A stretch of 64,000 bases of DNA, taken from positions 1 to 64,000 of the forward strand of contig NZ_JBGUBC010000007.1 in NCBI RefSeq assembly GCF_041821145.1. The letters run 5' to 3'. This DNA is from Halopenitus sp041821145 (GTDB lineage: Archaea > Halobacteriota > Halobacteria > Halobacteriales > Haloferacaceae). Shown here piece by piece: positions 7,401 to 16,348 of this stretch. The position numbers and the translations under genes were made by a program. The notes under the pieces are model-generated. The model searched no databases and was not told the DNA's origin. It saw only the letters and a list, made by a program, of their open reading frames with translations. How positions within the stretch are numbered: position 1 is the stretch's first letter; every line of letters starts with the position of its first letter.

Positions 7401-10400
7401 ATGGTATCAGGTAAATTCCGAGTCCGCGATTTTTCTACTTCGGATGAGCGTGCCCGACGATTGGAGGGCGCTTGGAGGGAAGTCATTGATACAGAGCGAT
7501 ATCGATCAAGCCCTCGTCAGGAACTGGTAGACTTATTAGAAAGTCTCCAGACGACGCTTATCGATCAGCCTCATAATCGAGGGAAAATATTGGAAAAAGT
7601 TCGTCACGTTGAGGCCTGCTTCGATGATATACAGCGCGGTGAGTTTGCTGACATCCGTGAGCAATTGGATGATTATCTCGAAATTGATGAGAGTCAGCGA
7701 CAGTCAGATGCCGAGCGTCTACAACGTGAACTGAACGACTCGGTTGACTACGATGAGTCCGAACTCGAAACGGTATTTGAAGACCATGGGATTGAGAAGT
7801 CAGTCGATGATTTCTATGCAGAACTTGGCGGTGTAATCGCTGAGTTTGCGAAACGCGAATCCTCGGTTGAAGCGGATATCGAAGACCTGCAGGCGGCGTT
7901 AGCCACTGTAATCAGCGATCTCAGAACACCTGATTTTCGCGACCGCTACAAATCCGCGCTCATCCAGGATATTGCGTCATTCCTCCACTACGAGGAGGAA
8001 ATCAGCCAGGACACGCTGCGCACGATAGTCGCTCAGCTATCAGCTGAACTACGATCTGATGGCTGGACATTTGGGAAAGCGGAGGCTGTAGAACAGTCGA
8101 AAACAGATATAGACCGGTTGCTAAATACGTTCACTACAGATGAGTTCGATTCTCACGACGAACGGATTGACAACCTTATCGACACACTCTCCGGGACCAA
8201 TCATGGACGCGAGTACTACATCCCTCTTCCTGACTGTGATCTCGATGTCGACCGCTTGTTTGCCGGGCAAATCACCATCTACGATCAGTCTCACAGCGAT
8301 TTTGACCTCCGGGATCGATTGAAGGTTGAGGACGAAAGCGCGGAGTCCGATGAGGCGGAGTATGTTCTTCCCGAATCGTTTGTCGACCACGACCTCGGTT
8401 TAGCTGATAAGTTCGCTTATATGGCGACGACAGGCCCGGTACGCGGTGTCACGCGGAAGGCGATGCGGGAAGAACTCTCCCGGGTTCTAGACGTCCTGAA
8501 TTTCTATCGCGATCACGGCCTAATTGCGTCGCCGTTTCAGCAGCTGAGCTACATTTTCTACGAATTCGAGCCCGATGGAACGAGTAACCGGTTCAAGTCC
8601 TGGAACCAGCGGTATGGCCATCGCTCGGTGTTGTCGACAGAGCAGGTGAGAAATCACGTTGACCGGCAGCAATCGTTCTTCAACATCTCTGACAATCCAT
8701 CGGAATTGGAGCAGGGATACAAAAACAGCCTTCGCTGGTTCCGGTACGGCCTAGAAAGCTATCATCCTGAGGATCAGTTCTTGAAATTCATCATCGCCCT
8801 AGAGAACGTTCTCGTTCCCGACCGCACCGTGTGGCAGAAGAAGGAGCAGCTGGCGGAACGAGCCATGCGTCTACTCCAGATTATGCCGAAGTTCGAGAAA
8901 GAATATCGACCGATCTTCGAGCGGATGTACGATATTCGCAGCCAAATTGTGCATGATGCAGCTCGTGATTTCCCCGAGTTAGAACGTGACGTGAAGCGAC
9001 TCCAATCACGAACGCGAATGATCTTGGATGTCGTCCGCAGTAACTTGGATTCATGCGATACGATCACCGACGTGATTGACGAGATCGAGGCAAAAGAAGC
9101 CGCTCTACGCGAAGGACGGCAGGATCAAGCGCCAATGGAGGTCGGAGACACGATCGAGGGTGTTGGGATCCTGACGGACAGTAATGGCCTGTATTATGGG
9201 AATGTTGCGGTGCAGGCCAGTTTACAGGATGATGGTCGTTATCTCTATTATGACGGTAAAGTCACGGGATTGCGCAACGTGCCAGACTATGCTGTGTTCG
9301 AGTTAATGGACGATCCAGCACTTGAGCTATACATTGACGGCGAATTATACCGGACAGAGAATTTGCGGTTCCTCAATGATGGCTTGACTCGAGACGTGTT
9401 GCAAGCGTCGGAGGAGCATCCGATCCCAGTGCTGTGGCTTGACGTAACCCCGGTTGAGGGGTTCTCGCTACAGGACGGTGTGCAGACGACGCCCTTTGCG
9501 ACGGTGCTTCCGGCGAAGCTGCGGATGTATAGTGACGGGACACGGGCTCAGTTCATTATTGTAGATGAGGAGGAGTATACGGACGAGTTCCCGCACTCGG
9601 TGCAGTATTCATTTGATCCTAGGCAGGACGGTGCGTACCACTTGTTCCATATCGATGCGATGGATCGTGATGAGTTCGAAGCGGTCGTTGAGGAGTACGG
9701 AGAATTTAGTGGCCAAGTCAACTGGTCCTTCAGTAATACGTTAATATCGGTGTCAGACTATTTTGAAGTGTGTCGGTTTGCGAAGGCGGCAGCAGATGAC
9801 GCGTTAGAGTCCATTCAGTTTATTGCAGAGGGACGAAATGTTGGTGAATTACGGCCACAGTCTCAGGTATCAGTCCCGCCGGTTGATTGGGAGCACCTTG
9901 ATTGGTATCGGAGGCTTGCCCAGCTTGAGCAGCATCTTGATGAAGAAATTCGGACCCTTGGTTTTCTTGTCGACGAGCAGATTGAGGTAATAGAGTCTGC
10001 CTCGAATTTGTCCGCGTTGTATGATGGCTTGGATGAGGCGATGCGGCCTGCTGTGTCATGGGTGGAGGTGGAAGCGGAAACAGCTGATGGGCGGGTTGTC
10101 CAGCAGCGTAAACTCGGTCCGTTCTTCAATCCGCTGCATCTCCCAGAACAGGACATACCGGAGGAAGATGAGGATCTCGTGGAGGAGTGGGCAGAAACCC
10201 GCCACCGGCCGTTTAAGAACGAAGTGAGTACGACGATGACATTGCAAGAGGCTTTGGACGAATTAAATGACTTCGCCGAGGAATGGTCGAACGATATTAG
10301 TGACATTGGGGAAACGTTGCATCTTCCGCCAGAATTAGAAATGATGGAGGAGCCGGAGGGATTACAAACCCGGCTGAAAATCCGATTTGAGCCCGTCCAA

Positions 10401-10463
10401 GCCAACCTCCTATATTTGGAACAAGATGTCTCGTATACGATTACCGAGTTAAAAGATGAATGA
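7401..10463 (+). CDS. large Apea-like HEPN protein, candidate defence ribonuclease
   Basis: 1020 residues. The first 270 are mostly helical and charged. A central helical domain (about 430-560) contains LRWFRYGLESYHPEDQFLKF, then an ALENVLVPDR segment, then RMYDIRSQIVHDAAR. R513-x4-H518 fits the Rx4-6H active-site motif of HEPN ribonucleases, and the surroundings match the Apea-like subgroup. Residues about 590-1020 are unrecognised. There is no helicase, protease or membrane segment. The gene stands alone with its own strong Shine-Dalgarno, and its third codon positions are more A+T-rich than in neighbouring genes, pointing to separate acquisition. Family knowledge: HEPN proteins commonly cut RNA in antiviral or toxin systems. 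The defence role is inferred. Confidence 0.7.
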   Translation: MVSGKFRVRDFSTSDERARRLEGAWREVIDTERYRSSPRQELVDLLESLQTTLIDQPHNRGKILEKVRHVEACFDDIQRGEFADIREQLDDYLEIDESQRQSDAERLQRELNDSVDYDESELETVFEDHGIEKSVDDFYAELGGVIAEFAKRESSVEADIEDLQAALATVISDLRTPDFRDRYKSALIQDIASFLHYEEEISQDTLRTIVAQLSAELRSDGWTFGKAEAVEQSKTDIDRLLNTFTTDEFDSHDERIDNLIDTLSGTNHGREYYIPLPDCDLDVDRLFAGQITIYDQSHSDFDLRDRLKVEDESAESDEAEYVLPESFVDHDLGLADKFAYMATTGPVRGVTRKAMREELSRVLDVLNFYRDHGLIASPFQQLSYIFYEFEPDGTSNRFKSWNQRYGHRSVLSTEQVRNHVDRQQSFFNISDNPSELEQGYKNSLRWFRYGLESYHPEDQFLKFIIALENVLVPDRTVWQKKEQLAERAMRLLQIMPKFEKEYRPIFERMYDIRSQIVHDAARDFPELERDVKRLQSRTRMILDVVRSNLDSCDTITDVIDEIEAKEAALREGRQDQAPMEVGDTIEGVGILTDSNGLYYGNVAVQASLQDDGRYLYYDGKVTGLRNVPDYAVFELMDDPALELYIDGELYRTENLRFLNDGLTRDVLQASEEHPIPVLWLDVTPVEGFSLQDGVQTTPFATVLPAKLRMYSDGTRAQFIIVDEEEYTDEFPHSVQYSFDPRQDGAYHLFHIDAMDRDEFEAVVEEYGEFSGQVNWSFSNTLISVSDYFEVCRFAKAAADDALESIQFIAEGRNVGELRPQSQVSVPPVDWEHLDWYRRLAQLEQHLDEEIRTLGFLVDEQIEVIESASNLSALYDGLDEAMRPAVSWVEVEAETADGRVVQQRKLGPFFNPLHLPEQDIPEEDEDLVEEWAETRHRPFKNEVSTTMTLQEALDELNDFAEEWSNDISDIGETLHLPPELEMMEEPEGLQTRLKIRFEPVQANLLYLEQDVSYTITELKDE

Positions 10464-10510
10464 ACATTTAATTCTACCATCATAATAAAACAGGGCGGTC
10501 GCTCGGATGG

Positions 10511-11449
10511 TCACCCGAACTTAGATAGCTCTGCTTGATCGCTAGTGGCAGTGGATACAGTCGACCCGAAGTAGTACTCGATGAGTTCTACCTGCTCGGA
10601 GGGAGATTGCCTCGTCTTGGAGCGGCGGGTAGTAGCTCGTCTGACCGGTCCGCGGAGGTTTCGGGCGAGGTCTCGATAGTCGGCCCAGAGAGCGGTCTTC
10701 TCATCATCCGTCCGGTCGGGGAAGAAGTAGTCATGTTCATAGCGGTAGAGGGGTTTGAGCCAGAAGTCGGACTCACTAGGCGGGGACCAAGCGAAGTTCG
10801 GCGGGGGATGTTCGACCTTGCGGAGCGTGGTGATCATCGTCTGGGTGGTCTCGTCGAAGATCGCGTCCGGCATCAGGTAGAACGCATCGAACGTGTGCCG
10901 ACTGAGGAGACGACGGAGGGGCTGGGCGTTGTCCGCAAAGAGATACTGGATAGGGGTAAGAAAGGTGAGGGTGCCGCCGTGCGTGAGGGCGCGAAGCGCC
11001 TGCTCAAAGAAAAGGTAGTAGCTGTTGTACTGACCGTGAGCAGTATCGAAACGGTCGGTATACTGATTGCGGCGATCATCGGGGAGGTCGTTGTAGTGGA
11101 TGTACGGAGGGTTCGCGAGGACGTAGTCGACGCGTTCGTCGATCGTCGCCGTGAGGAAGTCTGTCTGGTAGACTTTGAGGGCGGCGTCAGGATGTGTCTG
11201 CCTGAACTCGGTGACGAGCTCTGGATCAATCTCGTACGCGACGCCTTGCGGGGGATCGTAGTCGAATTTTGAGACGTAGCCATCGCCGGGCGTGCAGTAG
11301 CGGTGGACAGCGTCGTAGAGGCGTCCTGTGCCGAGGCCGGGGTAGAAGACCGTATCCTCGCTCGTGGGTCGGTCGATGCCGAAGACGCTGGTTGTCATAA
11401 AGTCGGCGACGCGGGACGGCGTGGGGACGTAGCCGGTGTCGGTGCTCAT
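10511..11449 (-). CDS. N6-adenine-type DNA methyltransferase
   Basis: 312 residues. A SAM-binding motif I variant (VFYPGLGTGRLYDAV) is followed by an acidic strand (GVAYEIDPELV), then DYVLANPPYIHY, the NPPY catalytic motif of N6-adenine methyltransferases (TaqI/Eco57I class). The C-terminal about 110 residues may be a short target-recognition region. No restriction nuclease domain is fused or adjacent. It is the last gene of a minus-strand operon, starting 2 nt after the stop of the VWA gene, so its job is probably tied to that AAA/VWA machine. Alternatives are an orphan modification enzyme or self-marking of element DNA. Confidence 0.82.
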   Translation of the reverse strand: MSTDTGYVPTPSRVADFMTTSVFGIDRPTSEDTVFYPGLGTGRLYDAVHRYCTPGDGYVSKFDYDPPQGVAYEIDPELVTEFRQTHPDAALKVYQTDFLTATIDERVDYVLANPPYIHYNDLPDDRRNQYTDRFDTAHGQYNSYYLFFEQALRALTHGGTLTFLTPIQYLFADNAQPLRRLLSRHTFDAFYLMPDAIFDETTQTMITTLRKVEHPPPNFAWSPPSESDFWLKPLYRYEHDYFFPDRTDDEKTALWADYRDLARNLRGPVRRATTRRSKTRQSPSEQVELIEYYFGSTVSTATSDQAELSKFG

Positions 11450-11451
11450 GG

Positions 11452-14400
11452 TTAGAGGCCGTCAAACATCACGGCGAACTGGTCGAGGCGGCGGTCGAGG
11501 TCGATGGCGTCGTGGACGTAGAGGTGGCGATCGTAGAACTGCTCGACGTCCTTCGCGCGCTCTGGAGCCTGCCCGCGGGGTAAATCGAGAGCGAGCGTGA
11601 GCCCGCATACAGGCGCGTACGTCTGTTGGAGTTCCTCTTGGTAGTCACCAGGAGAGCCGGGCTTGCCGTCGGTGATGATGAGGACAAGGGGGGAGTCGCG
11701 GCGCTGCTCGAGGAGGCGGCGGGCGAGTCCGAGAGCATCAGTGAGAGGCGTACCGCCGCCCGTCTTGCCGCTCAGCAGACTCGCTTGGACGTGTTCGGTC
11801 TCGACGCTGAATGGTTTGATGAGGCGGGCGTCCCCATGGACGAAGTCCATAATGGCGACGTTGATGCCGAGGTCCTCGCAGGCCAGAGCGAACCGTGCAA
11901 CGGCGTCTTCGGCGGTGTCGATGAGATTGCTCATCGAGCTGGAGCGGTCAAGGACGAGGACGAGGTCGTACTGTTTCTCGTCGCCCTGCTGGCGGACGCT
12001 GAAGGCGTCGACGTCGCCGCGGGCGAGAGCGCCAGCGCGGCGTCGGTCGAAGCTCCCGCTGGTGACACCGCTGCGGGTCTGGTCACGGCGACTCTCTCGG
12101 AGCGCCATCCGGAGAGTGCCACCGACGGCGTCTGCACCCGCGGTCGCAGCTTGCCACCTCGCGGGAGGTGCCTGCTCACCGATCTGCGGGAGGACCGAGA
12201 GCGAGTCGAGACTTCCCTTTCCTGCGCCGGTGCCGCCACGTCGCCGTGCGGTCGACGTGTCGGGACTCTCGCCGCTCTCGTCGGTGTCGCCGTCGCTCGC
12301 GAGATCTTCGAGGGCGGCTAGGGTTTCTTCGAGGTCGCGTTCGAGCGCGTCCTGCTCGGGAGTGGCGCGGTCGGCTTCCTCGTGAGCGGCGGCGTGGTCC
12401 GCGCTGAGCGCGTCGGCTCGTTCGTCAAGGGAATCATCGTACGCTGGCTCGGCGAGCGGCGCTGCGGCTTCCTCGGCCGGCTTGCCGGTGTTGTCCGTCT
12501 CGCCGTCTTCTGTAGTGCCGTCAGCGGCGGGGTCGTCGAGCGTGTCTGAGTCGGCGTCCTCTCCATCCTCACCTGCCGTGCCGGTGCTTCCGTCCCCCGT
12601 GTCGTCCGTGTCGCCCCCGTCCGTGCCGCCAGTCGCGTCTCTGGCCTCGCCATCGTCTTCAGATGGAACGCCGTCAGCGCGATCGTCGGGCGCTCCTGCG
12701 CCATCCGTGTTTCCACCGGTCGTGTCGGACGTATCTGAGGTATCTGAGCCGTCTGAGGTCGCCTCCTCGTCGGTACTCGCGGCCTCACCGCTGTCGCGCC
12801 CGGCGCTGTCACCGCCGAGGAAGTCCGAAATCGACGCCTGCCCGTTCGACGGGCCACTCGACGCATCGGACGCTCCGCTACTGTCTGCGGCGCCCTCGGT
12901 GGCCTCTCCGTCTCCCTGCTCCTCAATGCCGCTCTCTTCGGCCGCCGACCCTCCGATCTCGTCGGACGTGGATTCAAGATCTTTGGCGCTGGACGCTCCA
13001 ACACCACTGTCACGTTCTCCGTCCACGGAGTCTGCACCGCTAGCATCCGTCCCCGACTCGTCCGACGGATCGTCGCTCTCGCCCTCGTCCGGGGAGGTGT
13101 CCATCGACTCAGCCTGGGGGTTAGGCTCGGCATCGGACTCCACATCGGACTCGGACGAGGCTCCGTCGTCGTGTGCAGAGGCCCCGGCGTCGTCGGGCGC
13201 GAGCTCGTCAGCGGTGTCTGCCGTCCCGATATCCGGGTAGGCGAGGACGTCTGCGGAGGGCCCATCCTGAGTTTGCTCGAGGGAGACGTTCTCTGGGTCG
13301 AAGTCCGCCGGCGGCTCCGCGGAAGCGTCGTCACCCGATGCCTCCGAGGGGTCGCGGTCAGCGGGCGACTCACCCTGCTCGCCGTTAGGAGTATCTCCGG
13401 ACGTCTCCGGACTGCCGCCGGTTGGCGACTCCGAGACGTCACTCGGGTCGGCGTCTGCGGCGCCGTCCCCACTGGGTGCATCCTCCGGCGACTCATCGAT
13501 TGCCTCTGCGTCCGTGTCGGGGTCAGCGGACGGTTCGATCGACTCGCCCTGTTCGCACTCGTCTGGCGTCGAGGAGTCGGACTGAGAGGGCGACGGGGGC
13601 GTGTTCGGACTACTGCCACCCGTTGCGGCGGTGTTTTCGTCTTCTTGACCCTGCTGGTGGTTGTCCTCGTCCATCTGGTTGAGGAGCGGCTTGATAGTCT
13701 GTTCCCAGCAGTCGAGCACGGCATCCCCACGCTTCACGGAGTCGGGTTCTCTGAGGACGGTCGCGAGGAGGTCACCGAGCGCGTCCTGTGTCTGCGCGAA
13801 GGCCGCCGCGTCATCCTGGGACTGGAAGGTGATCCGGAGGTCGTCCGGGTCAAGGAGGACGTCACTCTTCCCAGAGTCGTAGATGCCGTGGTCGTAGAGG
13901 TAGGACTGGATCGCGTCCCGGTAGGTGAAGGTGATAGTAGCGGTGTCGGGGAGATCGCTCGCCATCTGAGTGAGACTCCGGTTGACGAGCTCGAGGCGGT
14001 CGGCGGCGAGCTGACTTTGTGCCGCTCGGAGTTGGTGTTCGATCGCGGCATCCTCGGCGTAGTTGATGAGGCCGTGGACGAACTCTTGGTACTCCTCGTC
14101 GACGCGCTCGTTAAGATGGTCGGCGACGACCGAGATGTTCGTGTAACGGATATGGCCGAGTTCGTGTAGTGAGAGGCCGAACTGCTGGGCGCGGTCGGCC
14201 GTGAGCTGGTCGTCGAGCGGGAGGTTATCGAGATTCGCCGGACTGGTGGAGATGAGAACGAGGTAGTCACCGTCGACGGCATCGACGAGCTGCTGGGCGG
14301 CCTGCTGGTCGAAGTCGGTCGCATCGGCGTCGATTAGGCGATCGGCGTCAGCCGGGAGAACGCACGCAGTCTGGACGTGTGATGTGAGGACGACTTCGAT

Positions 14401-14538
14401 GTTTTCGCCGGTGTGAGCCTGGATGTACTCGGTCAACCGTCGAGTTCGCTTTTGGGAGCGGCGGGCTTGCGCTGGACGGTCGGGGAGAACGGACCGTGCG
14501 GTGTCGGCGCCGCTCGACGTGGCTGTGAGTGATGGCAT
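11452..14538 (-). CDS. CobT-like protein: HELGH motif, acidic linker, C-terminal VWA domain
   Basis: 1028 residues from ATG 14538, chosen because AGAGGTGA lies 8 nt upstream. Residues about 20-290 form an N-terminal domain with LHELGHIRYT (HExxH-like at about 125-129). About 500 residues of very acidic, low-complexity Ser/Asp/Glu/Thr linker follow. The C-terminus is a von Willebrand A domain with the metal site DRSSSMS (Asp about 861), a Thr in TGGGTPL and ITDGKP. Family knowledge: CobT/VWA proteins work with CobS/MoxR AAA ATPases as metal chelatases or protein-remodelling machines. The AAA gene lies directly upstream, supporting such a pair. No cobalamin genes are nearby, so a chelatase role is unlikely. 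The linker length is extreme even for haloarchaea. Confidence 0.8.
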   Translation of the reverse strand: MPSLTATSSGADTARSVLPDRPAQARRSQKRTRRLTEYIQAHTGENIEVVLTSHVQTACVLPADADRLIDADATDFDQQAAQQLVDAVDGDYLVLISTSPANLDNLPLDDQLTADRAQQFGLSLHELGHIRYTNISVVADHLNERVDEEYQEFVHGLINYAEDAAIEHQLRAAQSQLAADRLELVNRSLTQMASDLPDTATITFTYRDAIQSYLYDHGIYDSGKSDVLLDPDDLRITFQSQDDAAAFAQTQDALGDLLATVLREPDSVKRGDAVLDCWEQTIKPLLNQMDEDNHQQGQEDENTAATGGSSPNTPPSPSQSDSSTPDECEQGESIEPSADPDTDAEAIDESPEDAPSGDGAADADPSDVSESPTGGSPETSGDTPNGEQGESPADRDPSEASGDDASAEPPADFDPENVSLEQTQDGPSADVLAYPDIGTADTADELAPDDAGASAHDDGASSESDVESDAEPNPQAESMDTSPDEGESDDPSDESGTDASGADSVDGERDSGVGASSAKDLESTSDEIGGSAAEESGIEEQGDGEATEGAADSSGASDASSGPSNGQASISDFLGGDSAGRDSGEAASTDEEATSDGSDTSDTSDTTGGNTDGAGAPDDRADGVPSEDDGEARDATGGTDGGDTDDTGDGSTGTAGEDGEDADSDTLDDPAADGTTEDGETDNTGKPAEEAAAPLAEPAYDDSLDERADALSADHAAAHEEADRATPEQDALERDLEETLAALEDLASDGDTDESGESPDTSTARRRGGTGAGKGSLDSLSVLPQIGEQAPPARWQAATAGADAVGGTLRMALRESRRDQTRSGVTSGSFDRRRAGALARGDVDAFSVRQQGDEKQYDLVLVLDRSSSMSNLIDTAEDAVARFALACEDLGINVAIMDFVHGDARLIKPFSVETEHVQASLLSGKTGGGTPLTDALGLARRLLEQRRDSPLVLIITDGKPGSPGDYQEELQQTYAPVCGLTLALDLPRGQAPERAKDVEQFYDRHLYVHDAIDLDRRLDQFAVMFDGL

Positions 14539-14546
14539 AACTGGAA

Positions 14547-14554
14547 TCACCTCT
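14547..14554 (-). promoter_or_regulatory. Shine-Dalgarno AGAGGTGA of the VWA gene
   Basis: On the minus strand AGAGGTGA lies 8 nt before ATG 14538. It decides the start against the in-frame GTG at 14550, which lies inside the site. Similar GAGGTNA sites precede genes starting at 17863, 18900, 29403, 36046 and 36195. Confidence 0.7.
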
Positions 14555-14627
14555 GATGAAGACGGGGGGACGCGGCTACGTGCCGTCGCGCGCGAGAAAC
14601 CCCTGCTGGCGACGGCAGGCCGGGGAG

Positions 14628-16154
14628 TCAGGTGTCTTCGAGTTTGTCGTAGCTATCGTCGGGGTTCTGGTGGGGTTCGGCGCTCGCCTTCACGACGTGC
14701 TTGAGGGCACCGCGAACGCTCGCCCCCATATCGTACCAGTCGATGGCGTCTTCGAGCTTCCGTGTGGAGAGCGTCGGCCACGTTTCGTTGTCACGGGTGG
14801 CGTTTGCGAACTCGACCATCCGACGGAGGCTGTCTCGGTCGATGCGCTGGCGACTTGTGTTGTACTTTTGATCGAGAAAGTCGATCTCGTCCTGGGGGTC
14901 CATATATTCGAAGAAGATAGTTTGGAAGCGGTCACGAGTCGCGGCGTTCATCGGTTCGCTCCCTCGGTATTCGCGCGTTGGTGGGTTCATCGTGACGACA
15001 ATCCGAGCGGCCGGGTGCGGGATGATCTCCTCGCCGGATTCCTTGACAGTGAGGACGTTCTGATTGAGAACCTTCTGGAGTGCCATCATGACACCCGCCG
15101 GCGCGGCGTTCACCTCGTTGATGACGATCGTGTAGCCGTGCTTCATCGCTTTCGTGAGAATGCCGTCGCGGAAGACGACGATGCGGTCCTCGTTGACCGT
15201 AGAGATACCGAGGAGGTCCTGGGCGAGCATCGAGGCGTCGGCGTCGACGCTGACGAGGACGCGATTTGTCTTGTAGTGGAGGTATTTGAGGAGGTAGTTC
15301 TTCCCGGCGCCGTGAGGGCCGACCAGTCGGAGGCCGCGGTTGCCGCGGGCGAGCTTCATCGCAGTCGCTTCAAGCGTGTCGAGCTGGACATCCTCCATCG
15401 TCGTCGTCTTCGGTACGATTACCTCATCGGCCCGCGTAGGCATATCGCGCTTCCGGACGATGTGTGGGTGGTCGTTGTCCTCGAGAATGGGGAGTCCGTA
15501 GAAGGTTGCCTCTTCGACCGGCATCGAGGAGTCGACAACTGCGAGCGGGTCGCCGACGTCCTGATCGACGTCAGTGATGGAGTAGACGGTCGCCGAACCG
15601 GAGGTGTCATCGCCGAGGCGTTCACGGTACCGAGTGAGGGCGTCTTCGGCGATCTTTGTCTCGACCTGGACGTGCTGACCGGCCTGTTGAACGATGAGCT
15701 GGGCTTTGCTCCCTGTGAGGGTTGGGATATCTGTGAGGTTCTCAGGGTCTGCACGGTGGAGTTCGCCGAACGTGGTGTACCCCGCGTCGATGAGGTTCTG
15801 CTCGACGCTGTCGCCGACGCCGTCCAGGATGGTGAAATCAATACTGTCGGCAGAGGCAGTGAGAGCGTCGACGTGTGCGGCGAGTTCAGTCGGGCAGTCG
15901 CCTTCTGGGGTAACGCTCGTGATGCGCTGACCGCCGTCGCTGTCGCGGTCGAGCGTGTAGATTCCGTTGCTAGCCCCGTCCTCGACGAGCCGGGTGACGG
16001 TGTCGCCATCGAGGTCGAGATAATCGCTGGCGCGGAGGTGAAGTGTCTCGATTGGGAGATCTCCGCCGGTTTCTTTGATGAGGCCGGCAGCGAGGTGGCT
16101 GAGGAACCGTTGCTGGTCGTCGGTACTCATGGACTGTGGGGCTACTTGTGACAT
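14628..16154 (-). CDS. MoxR/CobS-like AAA+ ATPase with unusual P-loop
   Basis: 508 residues. Residues about 105-165 contain a helix-hairpin-helix-like segment (ILDGVGDSVEQNLIDAGYTT..LTDIPTLTGSKAQLIV). The AAA core has Walker A GPHGAGKN (about 279-286), Walker B YTIVINEVNAA (Asn-Glu at about 346-347 instead of Asp-Glu), sensor-like VVTMNPPTREYRG and an arginine-finger-like NAATRDRF. Asn in place of Ser/Thr after the P-loop Lys is atypical and could alter Mg2+ coordination. The downstream VWA gene fits the CobS/CobT or MoxR/VWA pairing. Inference: a substrate-remodelling ATPase whose client is linked to the methyltransferase or DNA. The HhH segment suggests DNA contact. Confidence 0.8.
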   Translation of the reverse strand: MSQVAPQSMSTDDQQRFLSHLAAGLIKETGGDLPIETLHLRASDYLDLDGDTVTRLVEDGASNGIYTLDRDSDGGQRITSVTPEGDCPTELAAHVDALTASADSIDFTILDGVGDSVEQNLIDAGYTTFGELHRADPENLTDIPTLTGSKAQLIVQQAGQHVQVETKIAEDALTRYRERLGDDTSGSATVYSITDVDQDVGDPLAVVDSSMPVEEATFYGLPILEDNDHPHIVRKRDMPTRADEVIVPKTTTMEDVQLDTLEATAMKLARGNRGLRLVGPHGAGKNYLLKYLHYKTNRVLVSVDADASMLAQDLLGISTVNEDRIVVFRDGILTKAMKHGYTIVINEVNAAPAGVMMALQKVLNQNVLTVKESGEEIIPHPAARIVVTMNPPTREYRGSEPMNAATRDRFQTIFFEYMDPQDEIDFLDQKYNTSRQRIDRDSLRRMVEFANATRDNETWPTLSTRKLEDAIDWYDMGASVRGALKHVVKASAEPHQNPDDSYDKLEDT

Positions 16155-16348
16155 AACTGGTCAATCGCGTTCACGGAGCGAAGTGCGGGAAAAATGTTCG
16201 ACTGTGAGACCGTAACAGGATGGTGGTCGCAGTTGGCGCGCTGGTTAGTCGAAGTGGGAGATAGGATCTCGTGGGGGATAATCCCTGTAGTAGGCGACGC
16301 GGTCAGTCTTGAGAGGTGATGGAGGGTGACGGGAACGCATCTCTCAGA
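16155..16348. other. intergenic, no gene seen
   Basis: Separates the AAA gene from the upstream 504-residue gene on the same strand. It holds GGGGGATAATCCC (about 16273-16285), an imperfect inverted repeat that could be a terminator or operator. No start-proximal Shine-Dalgarno was seen before ATG 16154. Confidence 0.3.

Noticed and set aside
12318..13730. 470-residue Thr/Arg/Pro-rich minus-strand frame
   Set aside because: A shifted reading of the acidic linker of the VWA protein; the acidic frame is continuous with recognisable domains on both sides.
14556..16151. 531-residue plus-strand frame
   Set aside because: Antisense of the AAA ATPase gene, whose Walker and sensor motifs prove the minus strand.
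11452..16154. Cobaltochelatase (CobS/CobT) of cobalamin synthesis
   Set aside because: Only the domain types match; no cob/cbi genes are near, and the partners are a methyltransferase and an unknown plasmid protein.
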